Shown one piece after another: positions 1 to 12,010 of a stretch of DNA of 45,151 nucleotides. The position numbers and the translations under genes are program-made. Positions within the stretch are counted from its first letter, which is position 1. Each line of letters begins with the position of its first letter. Below the pieces are notes generated by a model. That model saw only the letters and a program-made list of their open reading frames with translations. It was not told where the DNA came from and did not search any database. This stretch comes from Cudoniella acicularis (Eukaryota; Ascomycota; Leotiomycetes; Helotiales; Helotiaceae): the NCBI GenBank assembly GCA_013054445.1, contig JAAMPI010000287.1:1-45151 (forward strand), written 5' to 3'.

Positions 1-1548
1 TTATGGATGGGGGTGTTATAGAGGGGTTACGGGGGCTGAGTGAGGAGAGGATTGAGGATACTTATAGAGAGGGTGTTAGAGGGGATTGGCCTGTGGCCAT
101 GTTTTATACAAGGTTTGTGAGCTGTTCTTAAGCAAAGAAGTGATTGCTAATGGCGATAGCGGGACAACGGGAATGCCCAAAGGTGTTCCATTCCCTACAG
201 ACCGGGGTTTTCAGTCAGGTGCTTCAGTAACCGCCCTTGTTCTTTGCTGTACTTTTGCAGATATAGAACTCATACTAACCCCTTTTTTACAGCGAGCAGT
301 AGGCGCAAGCCCCACCACATATGACGATAGATGGTATGACTGCATGCCCTACTACCACGGTACAGGAGGCATAATAGCAGCATCCAACATGCTGATCGGC
401 GTAACGACCTGCATCGGCAAGAAATTCAGCACCTCCAAGTTCTGGTCCGAAGTCCACGACTCACGAGCAACATGGATCACCTACGTCGGGGAAACAGCAC
501 GGTATCTCCTTGCTGCCCCTCCCTCCCCCCTCGACAAAGACCACAACGTGCGGTGCATGTTCGGAAACGGTCTCCGGCCAGATGTCTGGCTCAAATTCCG
601 CGAGCGCTTCAACGTCCCTGAAGTACTTGAGTTCTTCAACTCGTCTGAAGGTGTTTTCGGTCTCTCGAATTACTGTAGAGGCGATTACCTCATCAATTGC
701 GTTGGACATCACGGAGCCGTCCTCAGATACCGGATGAGAAACATGTTTGTCCCCGTGCAAATTGATCACTCCACCGGCACTCTAGTCCGCGATCCCTCAA
801 CCGGCTTCGCAAAACGGCAACCATACGAAGTTGGCGGGGAAATAATCGTGCAACTCCCAAGCGAAAAAGCCTTTGCAGGGTATTACAACAACCCTGAAGC
901 TACTTCTAAGAAATTCGAACGGGATGTTTTTAGGAAAGGGGATTTGTGGTATAGGACTGGGGATGCGTTGAGGAGGACGAAAGATGGGAGGTGGTTCTTC
1001 ATGGATCGGTTGGGTGATACGTTTCGTTGGAAGGGGGAGAATGTTAGTACGGCGGAGGTCGCGGAGGTGCTGGGGAATTATCCGGGGGTTGTGGAGGCGA
1101 ATGTTTATGGTGTTGCGTTGCCAACGCATGATGGGAGGGCGGGGTGTGCGGCGGTGTACATCGATCCCAGGCATAAGGAGTCGTTTGATTATGCCGGACT
1201 CTTAAAGTATGTTCTCCCTATTCCCCCTATTCCCCTTCCACTTTTAATGTCCTCTCTTTTCCAATCTTGTACACATGATTCCGTTAAATAACGAAGCAAA
1301 AAAGACACTCACGCATCCACCTCCCCAAATACGCCGTCCCGGTCTTCCTCCGGCTCGTCAAGGAAATGACGCCCATCCATAACAACAAACAGAACAAAGT
1401 CCCGCTGAGAGAAGAAGGCGTTGATCCAGAGAAGGTGAAGCCGGAGGATAAGGTACTGTGGATTGATGGGAAAGGGAGGGGGCATACTTATGTAGAGTTT
1501 CATCGGGATCATTGGGAAGATTTGAGGTTAGGAAAGGCAATGTTGTAG
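1..1548 (+). CDS. Fatty acid transporter / very-long-chain acyl-CoA synthetase (FAT1/FATP type), 5' truncated by window
   Basis: Activates long or very-long-chain fatty acids to acyl-CoA, usually coupled to uptake, at the plasma membrane, ER, lipid droplet or peroxisome. Exons 1-112 (first full codon at 3), 160-226, 293-1206 and 1305-1548 give 444 residues, the C-terminal two thirds. Introns are 113-159, 227-292 and 1207-1304; the second has a TACTAAC branch site at 273-279 and is stop-free with length divisible by 3, so an unspliced reading looks open. Seen: the AMP-binding P-loop TSGTTGMPKG formed across the first junction, YHGTGG, an NSSEG motif, WYRTGD, and the FATP signature DRLGDTFRWKGENVSTAEV near 1004-1060. 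The tail reads KNKVPLR-like (NKQNKVPLREEG). The stop at 1546 faces the stop of the convergent GH3 gene 222 bp away. Family assignment is firm; chain-length specificity is not visible. The last residues (AML) are not a clear peroxisomal PTS1. Confidence 0.9.
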
Positions 1549-1770
1549 GCACGCAAAATTCGGAAAGAAGTTATGAAGGATGGGAAGGATGGTTGTACAT
1601 AGTTGGGAGAATTGATGAGTAACGGAATATGAAATTTTTTAACGGTAGTTTCGAATATTCTTTTTGGACAAATCTACTATACAGGCTAGCTTCGCACTCA
1701 CATTATATCCAACTCCCAACTCCATATGTTTGATCCCTTCGCTAGCCCAACCCAATCCATCCGTACCATC

Positions 1771-4670
1771 TCAATAATATCCCGTAAGCCTGAAATCTCG
1801 CGAACTAGCCCCTACCTTAATAGTAATGGAACCTTCCACTGGCATGACCCAGTTCTGTCTCACCACATCCCAGTAACTCAGATCTCTCCTCGTAAGATTG
1901 AAATTCACCGTTCTCGTCTCGTTCGCCACCAGGTATATCTTCTCGAAAGCTCTCAGCACGCTGACAGGAAAGTCGACATTGCTTGCTTCGCCTAGAACAT
2001 CAGGATAGCCTAGGTATACCTGCGCTACCTCTTTGCCAGGCACCGATCCGGTGTTGGTGACATCGACTGATACATTCGCATATACATTCCACAAGTCTGG
2101 GTTTCCTCCCTCATCGCCTCCTGCTTGGGAAGGTGGTTGTATAACATCGTAGCCATCGGGATAAGGGTATGTGCCCTTTTCGATATCAGAAGCCTTGTTG
2201 ATATAGGGGTATATGAAGTTCTTGAGTTTTCTGAAACCAGTGGGCAATAGTGCTTCTTTAACATCAGGAATTGCACTGTCGAACTCCGGTGCGGGTATAC
2301 CAGCAGGTCGTGGAGAAGGAAAGGGTGATTTCGGCAGAACAGGTGTGACTACCAGGTTGCTATAGCCGAATGTGGTATATGAGAGACCAAACCCAAACTC
2401 GAAACTTGGTGCTATGCCATTCTTGTCAAAGTGACGATAGTCAATGTATAGGCCTTCCGAGAAAGTCTGCTGTGGTACAACACCATTGGCGTAGTACAAT
2501 ATTTTCGCTCCTGGGCCGTAATCATCGAGTGATTTTCCAATCGTGTAAGGTAATTTTCCACTGGGATTCTGGTTTCCAATGAGGATGTCTGCGATTGCAT
2601 TGCCACTTTCTTGACCAGGCAAATTTGCCATCAGCACTGCCTTGACACCAGGAAGATTGATCCATTTGTCAACAATGACAGGTCCGACAGAATGAATTAC
2701 GACAATAGTGCTACCTTTTCCGCCACCACATCCTGTAGCAATTTCTTCAATGAGTGCATCGCCGTCTTTCTGAAGGTACAGGTCATTTCTGTCACCACGA
2801 ACTCCAGCATCAGCAATAAACCCTTCGCCGGAATCAGAGTTGGCAAATACAACGCAGATATCCTGCTCCTTTAGGATTTCAGGGGTCTTCTTTAGAGGCG
2901 GCGAGTTTGTTGGGAAGTCTGTGACATAAACTCGGTCGCTGTTGAAGGCGGTCTTGAGAGCTGATATTGGGGAAATTAAATAAGGAAATTCGACGGCTCC
3001 TGAGCCCCAGCCAGACCCAAGAGTGCCTTGGTTACAGCCTCGATCAGGGCAAGCGTTCGGGCCTCTGCCCTCACCAGCATCCTCTCCAAAGATTCCAATG
3101 CGCATATTGATTGCATGTGTTTCTAACGCGGGCCATCCATCTTTACTCAAAGGTAAGATGTTACCCTCATTTTTGACAAGGACAGTACCCTCTGTTGCAA
3201 CTTGACGAGCAATACGCGAATGAGCGTCTTCACCTGTTCCTTGGACGTCGATGAATTTGTTGACAACTTTCTTGTCTTTATCGTCAGGGCTCCCTGCGTA
3301 ACATATCCCATTTCATCATTGGTCCACGACGAGAAATTAGGTCCTTCGCCATCAAATTTAGACTTGTCATCCTGACCTAATTGATACCAGGCGGCAACAA
3401 CTCTAGTGACCATATCGTTGAGCCTCGAAACAGGCAGAGAGCCATTCAAAACAGCTTTGCTCAATTCCGGGCCCCATAAAGACTGACCATTAGCCCATCT
3501 TAATCCATCCCCTGGCATGGTCATATCCAAGCCAGCTAACGCACTTCCAACACCTGATCTTTGCGCAAGCCAGTCAGATTGAACAAATCCTTGGAAGCCT
3601 AGCTCATCTTTCAGGATTCCATTCAAGAGCTTCGAGTTGCCACAAGAGTATGAATTGTTGAGCATCTGATAACTGCACATGACACTAGCCACTCCAGCCT
3701 TGACGGAATCTTGGAATGGCCATCCGTACATCTCGTGAAGAGTCCGGTCATCGATGTTTGACGACATGGCATTTGGCAAACCCCACTCCCAACTCTGTCT
3801 GAAATGTTCTTGTTCGTTTCCGACAAAATGCTTGATTGTTGCAATGACGCCCTCCTCTTGGATTCCCTTGATGGTTTGAGCAGCAGCAATGCCCTGTAGA
3901 ACCGGATCTGACCCAAAGCCTTCCCAATTTCTTCCTCCAGCTGGCATCCTCCCCAAAGGCCCGACACAAGGTCCAAGTAGGACATTGATTCCCTTGAGAC
4001 GTGCCTCCTGTCCATGGGCTTTACCCCTTCGATACATCAAACCCTTGTTCCAAGTCGCGCCGACTGTAATTCCAGCAGGGAGCGCCGTCGCATTATCCGC
4101 AAACCTCAGTCCAAGAGGGCCATCTTGCAATGCCAGGCCAGGAAATCCAACGATATTTGCCGGACCAGTATTTCCAACAGCCAGCCCCATCTGCCACCCC
4201 GTTCCCGTTGTAATGTTGACCTTCTCAGCCAAAGTCATTTTCTTGACCAACTCCGCAGCTTTCTTATAACTCTCGCTCCACTGTGTCACAGTTCCGCCCG
4301 GAGGTGTGGGGTACCATGGTGGTGATTGCCCATCCGCCGGTTTTTGTTTGTACAGGAAGAACCCTCCCCCAGCCAATATCGACCAAATCAAGATAAGAAC
4401 CGCGAGGGCGATAAGGAGACATTTCGAACGCCGCGTGAACGCATTTCGGAGTTTTCGTAGCTGCTGTGCTGGAGCGTACGCGGGGACAGCTGGTTGAGCA
4501 TAGTCGTTAAGGGGGTCGCGGTCGAGAAATTCGGTGGCATCAATGTCGGACTCGCTGTCTGAACGGTAGGCATCTTCGAGAGACTTCCGCAGCGGTATGC
4601 TTTCTCCTCGCTGGTAGGATTGCAGAAGGCCCTCACGGCTCTGCCCGGCCTCTTTCTCGCGATTCATCAT
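1771..4670 (-). CDS. Membrane-anchored GH3 beta-glucosidase, apparent single-base frameshift
   Basis: Releases terminal beta-glucose from beta-glucosides or beta-glucans. The start is ATG 4670; the TTG just upstream is not used. About 85 cytosolic residues precede one transmembrane helix (about 85-108), so this is a type II protein and not a secreted enzyme. The GH3 N domain follows: GRNWEGFG near 248, KHF near 281, and the nucleophile Asp in QSDW near residue 366. The GH3 C domain and a fibronectin-III-like domain end at the stop 1771-1773. From 4670 to about 3300 the frame is open and then runs into non-family residues. The family continuation (GSPDDKDKKVVNK, then EGNILPLSKDGW) lies in the next frame and runs to the stop. 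One extra T in the coding strand near 3300 would join the frames. No plausible intron fits. It is either a recent null allele or a sequence error. The protein would be about 966 aa. Confidence 0.88.
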
Positions 4671-6942
4671 CAAGCTTGCACTGGGATCTCAAGCTGATGA
4701 AACGCTATTGAAAAGTAGACCTATCCACTAATGCAAATGCTTTGATGATGAAAAGGCATCAGAAGTGCCCAATAATACCCAAAAATAAAGAGATGGAATG
4801 GCGAAGGAGAAGTCGAAGTTATATTTCTGCCTCCACGGAAGGGTGCATGAATGCTGACAGTGAAGTTGTCTGTGGAGGTGAACTGTCCGGGATGAGCTTC
4901 CGGATTCCGTCACGTCATGATTGGAGACGCGACAACCCCTGAATCCCAGAACCGATCCCGCTGTTCCTGAACAAGTCCCACACCAAATGTCGTCACTGTG
5001 TACCAAATAAATTAAGATATTGAGATGTCTCACGCTTTGGAGTGCTCGAGGCTCATGTTCTATGTTGGTTGTAACTCGATTTATTCGTATAATACATGTT
5101 TCTCACAGAAGGTTGCTCAGGGAATGAATTCCAATTCGAGGTTTAGAAAACTTTGAACGGCATCTCAGACGAAAAACAGTTATTATAATCCTTGATCTAC
5201 TTCTCCCTAACGGCCACAATAGGACGGCTACTCACACATGTCGCAGCATATAGCCTGTTCTCACTTTGTGAATTTTGAGAAATATACTCTTGCAATTTTC
5301 AACATTTCCGCTCCATGAAGCTGAATGACTTTGCTCAAGTGAGGTATTATCAACGCCACTTAGTAGGCTGATTAAACCATAAGAGCCATTGTGATTGAAG
5401 CAGAAGTCAAGTTCGCGACCTTTGCTGATTGAGATGAAAGCGAGGATCCAGGCCGATATCACGTGCCGTGAAAAGTATCGAGGACCTCGCTGGCTTACTT
5501 TTGGAGAAAGGGAAAGATTGTCCTCCATTGGCCGAGCTACTAGGTATATCTTGCCATAGCGTTGACAAAATATTTCTCGACGACTTATTGAAGGACTCGG
5601 GAAAAGCACGTGGAAAGCCACAAATTGCTGTCGCTAAATTTAATATCCAAACTCAGTGTCTCATGTTGACTTGGTTCATTTTCTTGCTTCTCCATCCAAC
5701 TACACTTTCTTTGTTTCTCTAATCGGTAATGCAAACCAACCACATCAACGTGTGGATCTAGTGGGTCTCTGAGAGCGATCATCCCCTTCTGAGTATGCTT
5801 ACCTTGTCTATTGTGTTCAACTTCTATTTATATAGTACACATTATTCTCATCCAATTTTGATTTCTTTGAAGTCATGGGAAACCGGCAATTTTTGCTCAG
5901 TGCTGTATCATTTGCCGCCCCTTTTGCTTTCAAGGCCATCTTCACTTCACAAAGATTTAGAAGCTTAGAAGCCACGGGTCAAATTATTGCACATCTTTTT
6001 CTCCTCGTAATCGTGTTGTGCTAGTCCATTTGCAACAACAAAGACTTGCGGATCAGAATAACGACTCCTTTGTTAACTCTGTCAAGAGAGCCATTTCGAT
6101 CTTATTAACTTAGTGTCAAAGAGCATGACTCGGCTTTAACTGGAACTCTGAATACAATGGATTTCACGATTCTAGAGCTCTTATCACGTCATCGCGATAT
6201 CTGGTACGTTCCCAACACAATAGACCGGCTATTACCGCACAGCCATAACCAGCTTTTTGAAATACCCTTCGGAAAGTACTTACAATGTCTGCCGTAAGCA
6301 ACCATCTACCACAACCTTCTACCAGCCTCTGCAAAATACAGCAATGTCCTCTTAACGAAGCCGGACTGCGCCATAACACCGGTCTTTATAGGCACAAAGG
6401 CCAACGCCAAACCCGTCAACTAGTTTCCATTCTATTCGGGTACGCCTTCCTCCTTGTTCAACATTCCTTCTAACTAAATATATACTGATATGCGAGAATA
6501 AGTGCTACAAATCCTCCAGACTTTATCTGGATAGCGAATAGCGAGTGTTAGGAAGCCATGATAAAAGTACGAAGAGGCGAAAACATAGAAGAGAACCGAA
6601 AGATCGCGTAGGATAGGGCAAATCTCGTTTCCAGATTCCTGGGTTGCATTCAAAATGCGGATGCACATCAAATACTTGCGAGCATACTGAGTAATTAAAT
6701 GGTTAGAGCCCGGCTGGCAATGAAGCTTCATGGACATCGAGTCATCGTTCAACAAGTGGCATTCAATTAAACGATTTAATCCTAAATTGTATTATTATCT
6801 CAGGCGAACTCGTCTGCTACATTGTCCGTCTGCCATGTTGCAGATTACAACTGTCCATATTATTCCCCCCTGACAAGTGTCATCACCAAATCAACCATAC
6901 ATTTTGCTTTTACCCAAATCCAAATAGCGTCTTCCTACATGA
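4671..6942. other. Intergenic: GH3 promoter side and GH92 3' flank
   Basis: 2.3 kb between the GH3 start and the GH92 stop. The longest open frames (5232-5621 minus, 5468-5722 plus, 6285-6473 plus) mostly lack an ATG or any recognisable motif and overlap one another on opposite strands. I see no supported gene here. The part next to 4671 must contain the GH3 promoter, but no clear core element could be singled out. Confidence 0.5.
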
Positions 6943-9629
6943 TCAGCCTTCCTGGCTCGCCCAATAACTAGCCCCTGTTTTTGCATTTAATTCATTAATA
7001 GGGACAGCAGAAAATCTCTGTGCCCTCTTCTCATTACTTGAAGTCGAGTTTCCAGTAAAATTACCAAAGCCTTGATAAGTTCCTGTGCTTGGGGGAAGAT
7101 CAGCAACGTGTGTGCCCCAGCTACTTTCCGTACTCCCTAATGTTAGCACAAGCTCCTTTCCCTCTGTGAAGAAAGAATGGTCGATCCAGTTCTTCGTATA
7201 AGGTGCTCCATTTAAGGTTGCTGATTGGATAAAGATGTTCTTGTAGCTCGGGTCAAAGTTGACGTTCGTGATTGTCGCTGTTTTGCCGCTCACTTGACTC
7301 TTTATGGAAACACTTTCGAAGAATGGTGGGGTGATGAGATATACGTCTTGACCGGGATTGGGGAACAGACCCAACATCGAAAATGCTACAAAAGATCCCA
7401 TAGCCCCGCTATCGTCATTTCCTGGAAGTCCATCGTGTCCAATGCCAAAGTACGCTGGGATGTAGAAATGCGATCTCTTGGCAGAAAGAGCTGGGCGGCC
7501 CGCATAGTGGTATTGGAATACCGTCAGGAAAGCAGGCTCGTTGCCAATATATGTGATATTGTTATCGTGGAGAAAGTCAAGACGCTTAACGAAAGCGTCA
7601 GGTCCTCCAAACTTGGTGATCAGAGTAGCGTGATCATGAGGGACGAAACTATTTGCTAAAGTCAGTGGCATTTTCTCATCACAAGTCTCGGATGAAAGTG
7701 TTTCGTATAGTGAAAGAGAAACACTTACAATGAATATTCCCAAATGGAGCTTTCGAATGTCTCTCCTGCTGTTCTTTGCAAGGAGCAAATGGAGTTAGGA
7801 TTTGGATCAACGTTGCTGCAAGTGATTGGATCTTGAAACCCCCAAGTCTTGTTCAAATATCTGGGCTGAAGAAACCCAGTGAATACGCTGGCGCCTGCCA
7901 AACTACCTCCCGTCACATCAGCTTTGTATAGATTCTGCCAATTCTCACTTCGACTCGTGTATTTTTCCACGTCGGCTTGTGCTCCGACCCCCGCAGCAAT
8001 CTGAGTGATAACGAAGTCGTTGTAGCTGTACTCGAGGGTTCGAGAAACACTTCTTGTCATTGTACCAGTCCCTTTGTAGTCAAAATCTTCAACTGGGATG
8101 TATCCGAGGTTCTTCCAAGAATCCAGGCCTCCTCGTCCTTCAACCGACCAGAAATAGGGCTCAACTTCCGCGTCCTTAAGAACTGCTTCATAACCAGTAT
8201 CCCAATCAATCCCATCTGTGATATTTTTGACATACGCATCAGCAAGGACGTTGTCTGCATTTGAACCACCCTGTGTATATCCTTTGCACAAGCTCATTCG
8301 ACAATCAGGTAGCCATCCTAGATTTCTGTATGTGTCGATGAGGGAACGGATTTGCCGGGCAATAGTAGCTGGGTCTAGTATAGTTAAGAATGGCATCTGC
8401 GAGCGAAACAAATCCCAGATGCAATAGAAAGAGTCAAAGTATGGCTCAGAGCTCTCCCACAAGGGATTCTCCCCTGTGTAATCTTGAGGATTGATCATTG
8501 TTCGATAAATTCCTGAGTAGAAGTTCGTCAACATGGATGATGGCACACCAGTTGTAGAGACCGTAATAGGACTAATTTTCTCTCGCCACAAGTCGTTGGC
8601 TGCTTTCTGTGTACCGTCGAAGTCGAATGAAGGTATTTCCGATTCCGCATTTGAGCATGCTTGGTCGCTGCTTATGAAGCTGACACCAACTCTTGCCAGA
8701 ATACCATTTGATCCGGGAGTCTTGAATCGCACAAACCCGCCACCTGGAAGCGGATAGCCGTTAATGGAGCGTGCAAGAGTCAAATCCTTCACGTCGGTGC
8801 TTGCACGGCTGTTGACGTATATGCCATTGTCTCGAACAGGCGCTCCAGAGAAGTCAGCACAAAAGTACAAAACAAATGTGCCAATCCCAAAGCTTGGCTG
8901 GAACCGTGCGTTTCCAGTCATTCGTCCTGTTGTTTCATCTACAGAAATAGTTCCATTGTCTTGCCTTGTGTCTGAGAGATCGGTCAAGTCGAGAAGTATC
9001 AAAGGCGATCCAGAACCGGCAGCGTCGGTAGATGGAAACTTGAAGCGGAATAAGGATGTGTGTTGTGCCGTGGTCATATCAACACTGATGCCACTGCTCA
9101 ATTGCAGTCCAAAGTATCCTGGAGAAGCTTTGACAGACGACGCCACATATGGGATCTTCCTTTGGATCTTCTCATATTTGCATCCATCCACATCATCTCC
9201 TACACAACTGGCATAGGGAAATAGTGCAAAGTTTCCGAGGGAAGGATTTCCACCAGTACCGCTGTCATGCATGCTCGAGAATCCAGTGATGAGGGCTCCT
9301 TCGGTGGTGAAGCCGCCTTGATTAGATTGAGCGTCGCAATCGGCAACAGCCTTCGCCATTCCTATCATTCGGTCAGAAGAAATTCTATATATTAGAATTG
9401 GGAAAACTTGCCATAAGGAAGGGTAGCTCCCGGAAAGACATTTCCTTCAACAAGTTAGCACATTTATGAAACCCAAGAGTTTATTCTTATGCGGACCTCC
9501 ATTGGCGCTTCCAATCAATTGGTCAACATATTGAAGAACATCATAGGTAGAATTTGTTGAGTTCTGTGCCACAGAATGCTGGACTAGCAGCGCAAGTGCA
9601 AAAACGCTGAATTGGCTACCAAACCCCAT
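6943..9629 (-). CDS. Secreted GH92 alpha-mannosidase
   Basis: Calcium-dependent exo-alpha-mannosidase family acting on N-/O-glycan or wall mannan, usually alpha-1,2. Exons in transcript order are 9629-9497, 9444-9412, 9361-7729 and 7648-6943; they join to 2505 nt, 834 aa, normal for fungal GH92. A signal peptide covers the first about 22 residues (cleavage after a VAQ-like end). Exon 2 is only 33 nt and encodes the conserved VFPGATLPYG block. The intron after it (9411-9362, 50 nt) begins GCAAGT, so it is GC-AG; the reading frame allows no GT donor. The first intron (9496-9445) has a weak GTCCGC donor but a good GCTAAC branch. The third (7728-7649) is GTAAGT...TAG and joins EYS to FFVPHD. The family motif GNDDSGAMG, with the catalytic Asp pair, is near residues 676-683. 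The gene is fully open. Linkage specificity cannot be read from sequence. Confidence 0.93.
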
Positions 9630-9712
9630 ACTTGCTGATTTTCACGATTGGAAAAGGGAGGAGAACAAGAAGCGCCACTTTGGCGTTTTTTAGCGTCTGT
9701 GAGGGGCACGCC

Positions 9713-9721
9713 ATAAATATA
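9713..9721 (-). promoter_or_regulatory. Probable TATA box of the GH92 gene
   Basis: The minus strand reads TATATTTAT about 85-92 bp upstream of the GH92 ATG at 9629, a normal fungal distance. Between it and the ATG, 9673-9685 holds a small perfect inverted repeat, CGCCA-CTT-TGGCG, that could be a protein-binding site. Both are inferences from position. Confidence 0.35.
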
Positions 9722-10119
9722 AGCTGGGAATACAAATTTTAAATTTCGATCTGCTGTAAGCTATCATCTGCATCTTGCATGGGGTTTTCTCGTGGAAGCT
9801 CAAAGCAGAAGGTGTCAAGGGTGCGGCAGATGGATGAATTGTGTACAATCTATGCAGTGCGATAAACTAGAGCTTCTTGAGGAAGCTAGTAACTTCCAAA
9901 GTAACTTCCTACTGCAAAAAAAACCAACATCCTTACGGCAATGACGATCCGGGATATCCTCCACCGAGTGCCGAAACCCCCAGTACCTGCATCAACCCCG
10001 CCTAAATGAATCCGATCCCTGCCTGCATGTGCCTGTGATAAGATCACGTACCCTTCCTGTCACTGGTCCTCCCTATTCAAGAAGGTGCGATGCCGTGTGT
10101 AGTTTTTGCAAATTGCATA

Positions 10120-10245
10120 TTAGAAAAGGGGGTAGTCTGAAAAGTCGCAGTAATTGCACTCGTAATGACCACAGCTGGAACAGGAAGCCACAAAGTTTGG
10201 TGGAATATCCGTCCATGTGTCGTAAATACAGTATTGCATCCACAT
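10120..10245 (-). CDS. Tiny Cys-rich protein, CGHxxCxxC type (divergent member or relic)
   Basis: A 41-residue frame starting with ATG at 10245. It carries C6 and then C22-x2-C25-G-H27-x2-C30-x2-C33 before a short acidic/aromatic tail. The same core and spacing occur in the frames at 11123-11239 (minus) and 15149-15355 (plus). Here the residue expected to be the second Cys of the first pair (position 9) is Asp, so one of the two inferred zinc sites is incomplete. The frame stays open upstream of the ATG back to a stop near 10390, without an earlier ATG, so an upstream exon is possible. No function is known to me. It may be a decaying copy; the motif match is direct, expression is not shown. 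Confidence 0.45.
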   Translation of the reverse strand: MWMQYCIYDTWTDIPPNFVASCSSCGHYECNYCDFSDYPLF

Positions 10246-11122
10246 AATGAAGGCTTGATGATTTGGAGTGAGGTTGTCTGTATCGTGTTTTGCTTGTTGA
10301 GTAATTTTCTCTTGTTGACGAATGCGTCTGAAGTGTTTCAAGTGAGGCGTGATTTGCTTTCTTGCCTTGTTCTGGGGTGGTTTGGAATATCAAAAATTAC
10401 AGGTCTACACTATCAACGTCTTGTTTATATGTAACTTTGCGAGGATACCATGAGGCTGATATGTTATTCAATGTGTTTCTGAATGTCTAGCAGAAATGTC
10501 GCTTGTTCAATGCCTTCAGGGTTTGGTTTCCATGATTATTCTGGCAAGTACAAGAAGACTTCATTAGCCGATTCACTATAAACCATACAGTAAGAGCTGT
10601 GGACCATTATCGAGGCCCTTCTTCCAATGCACCCTTTAACATGCTTTCCTTTTAAAATGTGGAAGAGTACTGGGTCAGGTTTTTTCCGAATGTCAGGAAG
10701 GATATAAACCCCGAATAGTTCACGAATACTGAGAGTGTAATAGTAACCTACACTTGTCATAATAAATAGTCTTCTTTACCTTGATGGCTTAGCTGTCTTT
10801 TCTCCTCAGAAAGCTGAGCGATTTTACTGCTATAGAGTATTAGTAATAGAAGGCCGGCCGACACTCAGAAAATGCCCGACCGAGTACGCCAATTATATTC
10901 CCATCAAAGCTGCGAGCTCCGAAAGAAGAAAGGTATCATTAGTATAGTATTTTACGAACGATTATTGCTCTTAAAATTCAACAGAAAAATAATCTCTTGA
11001 AAAAAAGAAATTCGAGTCAAGGTTGTTTGTTTTATGTGTATTATGAAATTCCGCAACTCGAAGAACTTCCAAGAGCTATAATAAGTGGCTATTTTGCAGT
11101 TCAAGCACATCATCGCATTCCT

Positions 11123-11239
11123 TCAAAAGATCTCAGGCCTCTCCCAAATCTCACATTCTCTACATATTCCGTGACCACAACATGAGCAAGTGTTACCCCT
11201 ATTCACCCCTCCTTTGTCGCACTGACAACAAACCACCAT
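11123..11239 (-). CDS. Tiny Cys-rich protein, CCxC...CGHxxCxxC type
   Basis: A 38-residue frame, ATG 11239 to TGA 11123, too short for usual gene callers. Ligands are C4/C5-x-C7 and C18-x2-C21-G-H23-x2-C26-x2-C29, the complete C-x2-C-x10-C-x2-C-G-H-x2-C-x2-C pattern, compatible with two small metal sites. The first pair is followed by a Gly-Gly turn. An in-frame stop lies three codons upstream of the ATG, preceded by a possible acceptor-like CAG, so it could also be the last exon of a longer spliced gene. Together with 10120-10245 and 15149-15355 it makes a local family. Function unknown; zinc binding is inferred from spacing only. Confidence 0.5.
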   Translation of the reverse strand: MVVCCQCDKGGVNRGNTCSCCGHGICRECEIWERPEIF

Positions 11240-12010
11240 TCTGACCTAAATGATCTCCATTTCTCGAGTTGTAAGAATCCGAGTGCTTTCACAAATTGTA
11301 TGATTGTCTTGGGATTTAAGATTAGAGGAAGCGAAACGTTGGTCAAGTTATGATTGAATTTATGAAGTAGCCGTAGTTTATCTTGTCGATGTCTTAAAAA
11401 AAAAAGTTGTAACGATATATAGGATAGCTCAAATAGCAGGATGATCTACGTGGAAAACCTAGCATTTGCGAGTACAAGAAAGTTCTTCTTTATTAAGATA
11501 GCATACATGGCCTAGTCAAATAATGAAATCTTATTTGACTGCATTCAATTTAAGCTGTATACTGAGAATGTTAGTAATAATGCTAGACTAAGTTTTTTGA
11601 GTCTGTGAATAGCTCAAGTAGAACCGACTAGAACATATGGCTTCGTTGAGGCCAGGAACAGATAAAAATTTGAAGAGTATGTTCTCTCCAGAACAAAGAA
11701 ATAAAGTCTACAACCCTTGTGACGACAAAAGACGCAAGGCAAGAGGCTTTTGTGATTTGCCGTGACATTATCCTCTTGAAAAACCTTTGTCTACTCTTTG
11801 TTTGGTACAACAATCCAGCGCCTCCAAAAAAAAGATCGAAGCTCTTCATAGACAGCTTAAAGATCCATTCTATTAACAAGGCCTCCCTCCATCGCTCTAG
11901 AGCTATACATAAACCAACCACTTACCTCAAACTCCACACTATTACCCACCAAATATCAGAACCCACACATTCCAACAAAAGCACAAAGGCTAAAGAAACA
12001 CCTTAGCGAA
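11240..12010. other. Intergenic, AT-rich, ending in an A/C-rich leader
   Basis: No gene is supported. The last about 120 bases before 12011 are A/C-rich and poor in G on the coding strand, like a fungal 5' leader, which supports the small gene at 12011. Confidence 0.4.

Noticed and set aside
86..112. Start of the first open frame at 86 as the gene start
   Set aside because: It begins with TTG inside an exon/intron region; the real coding frame at 3-112 differs and enters from outside the window.
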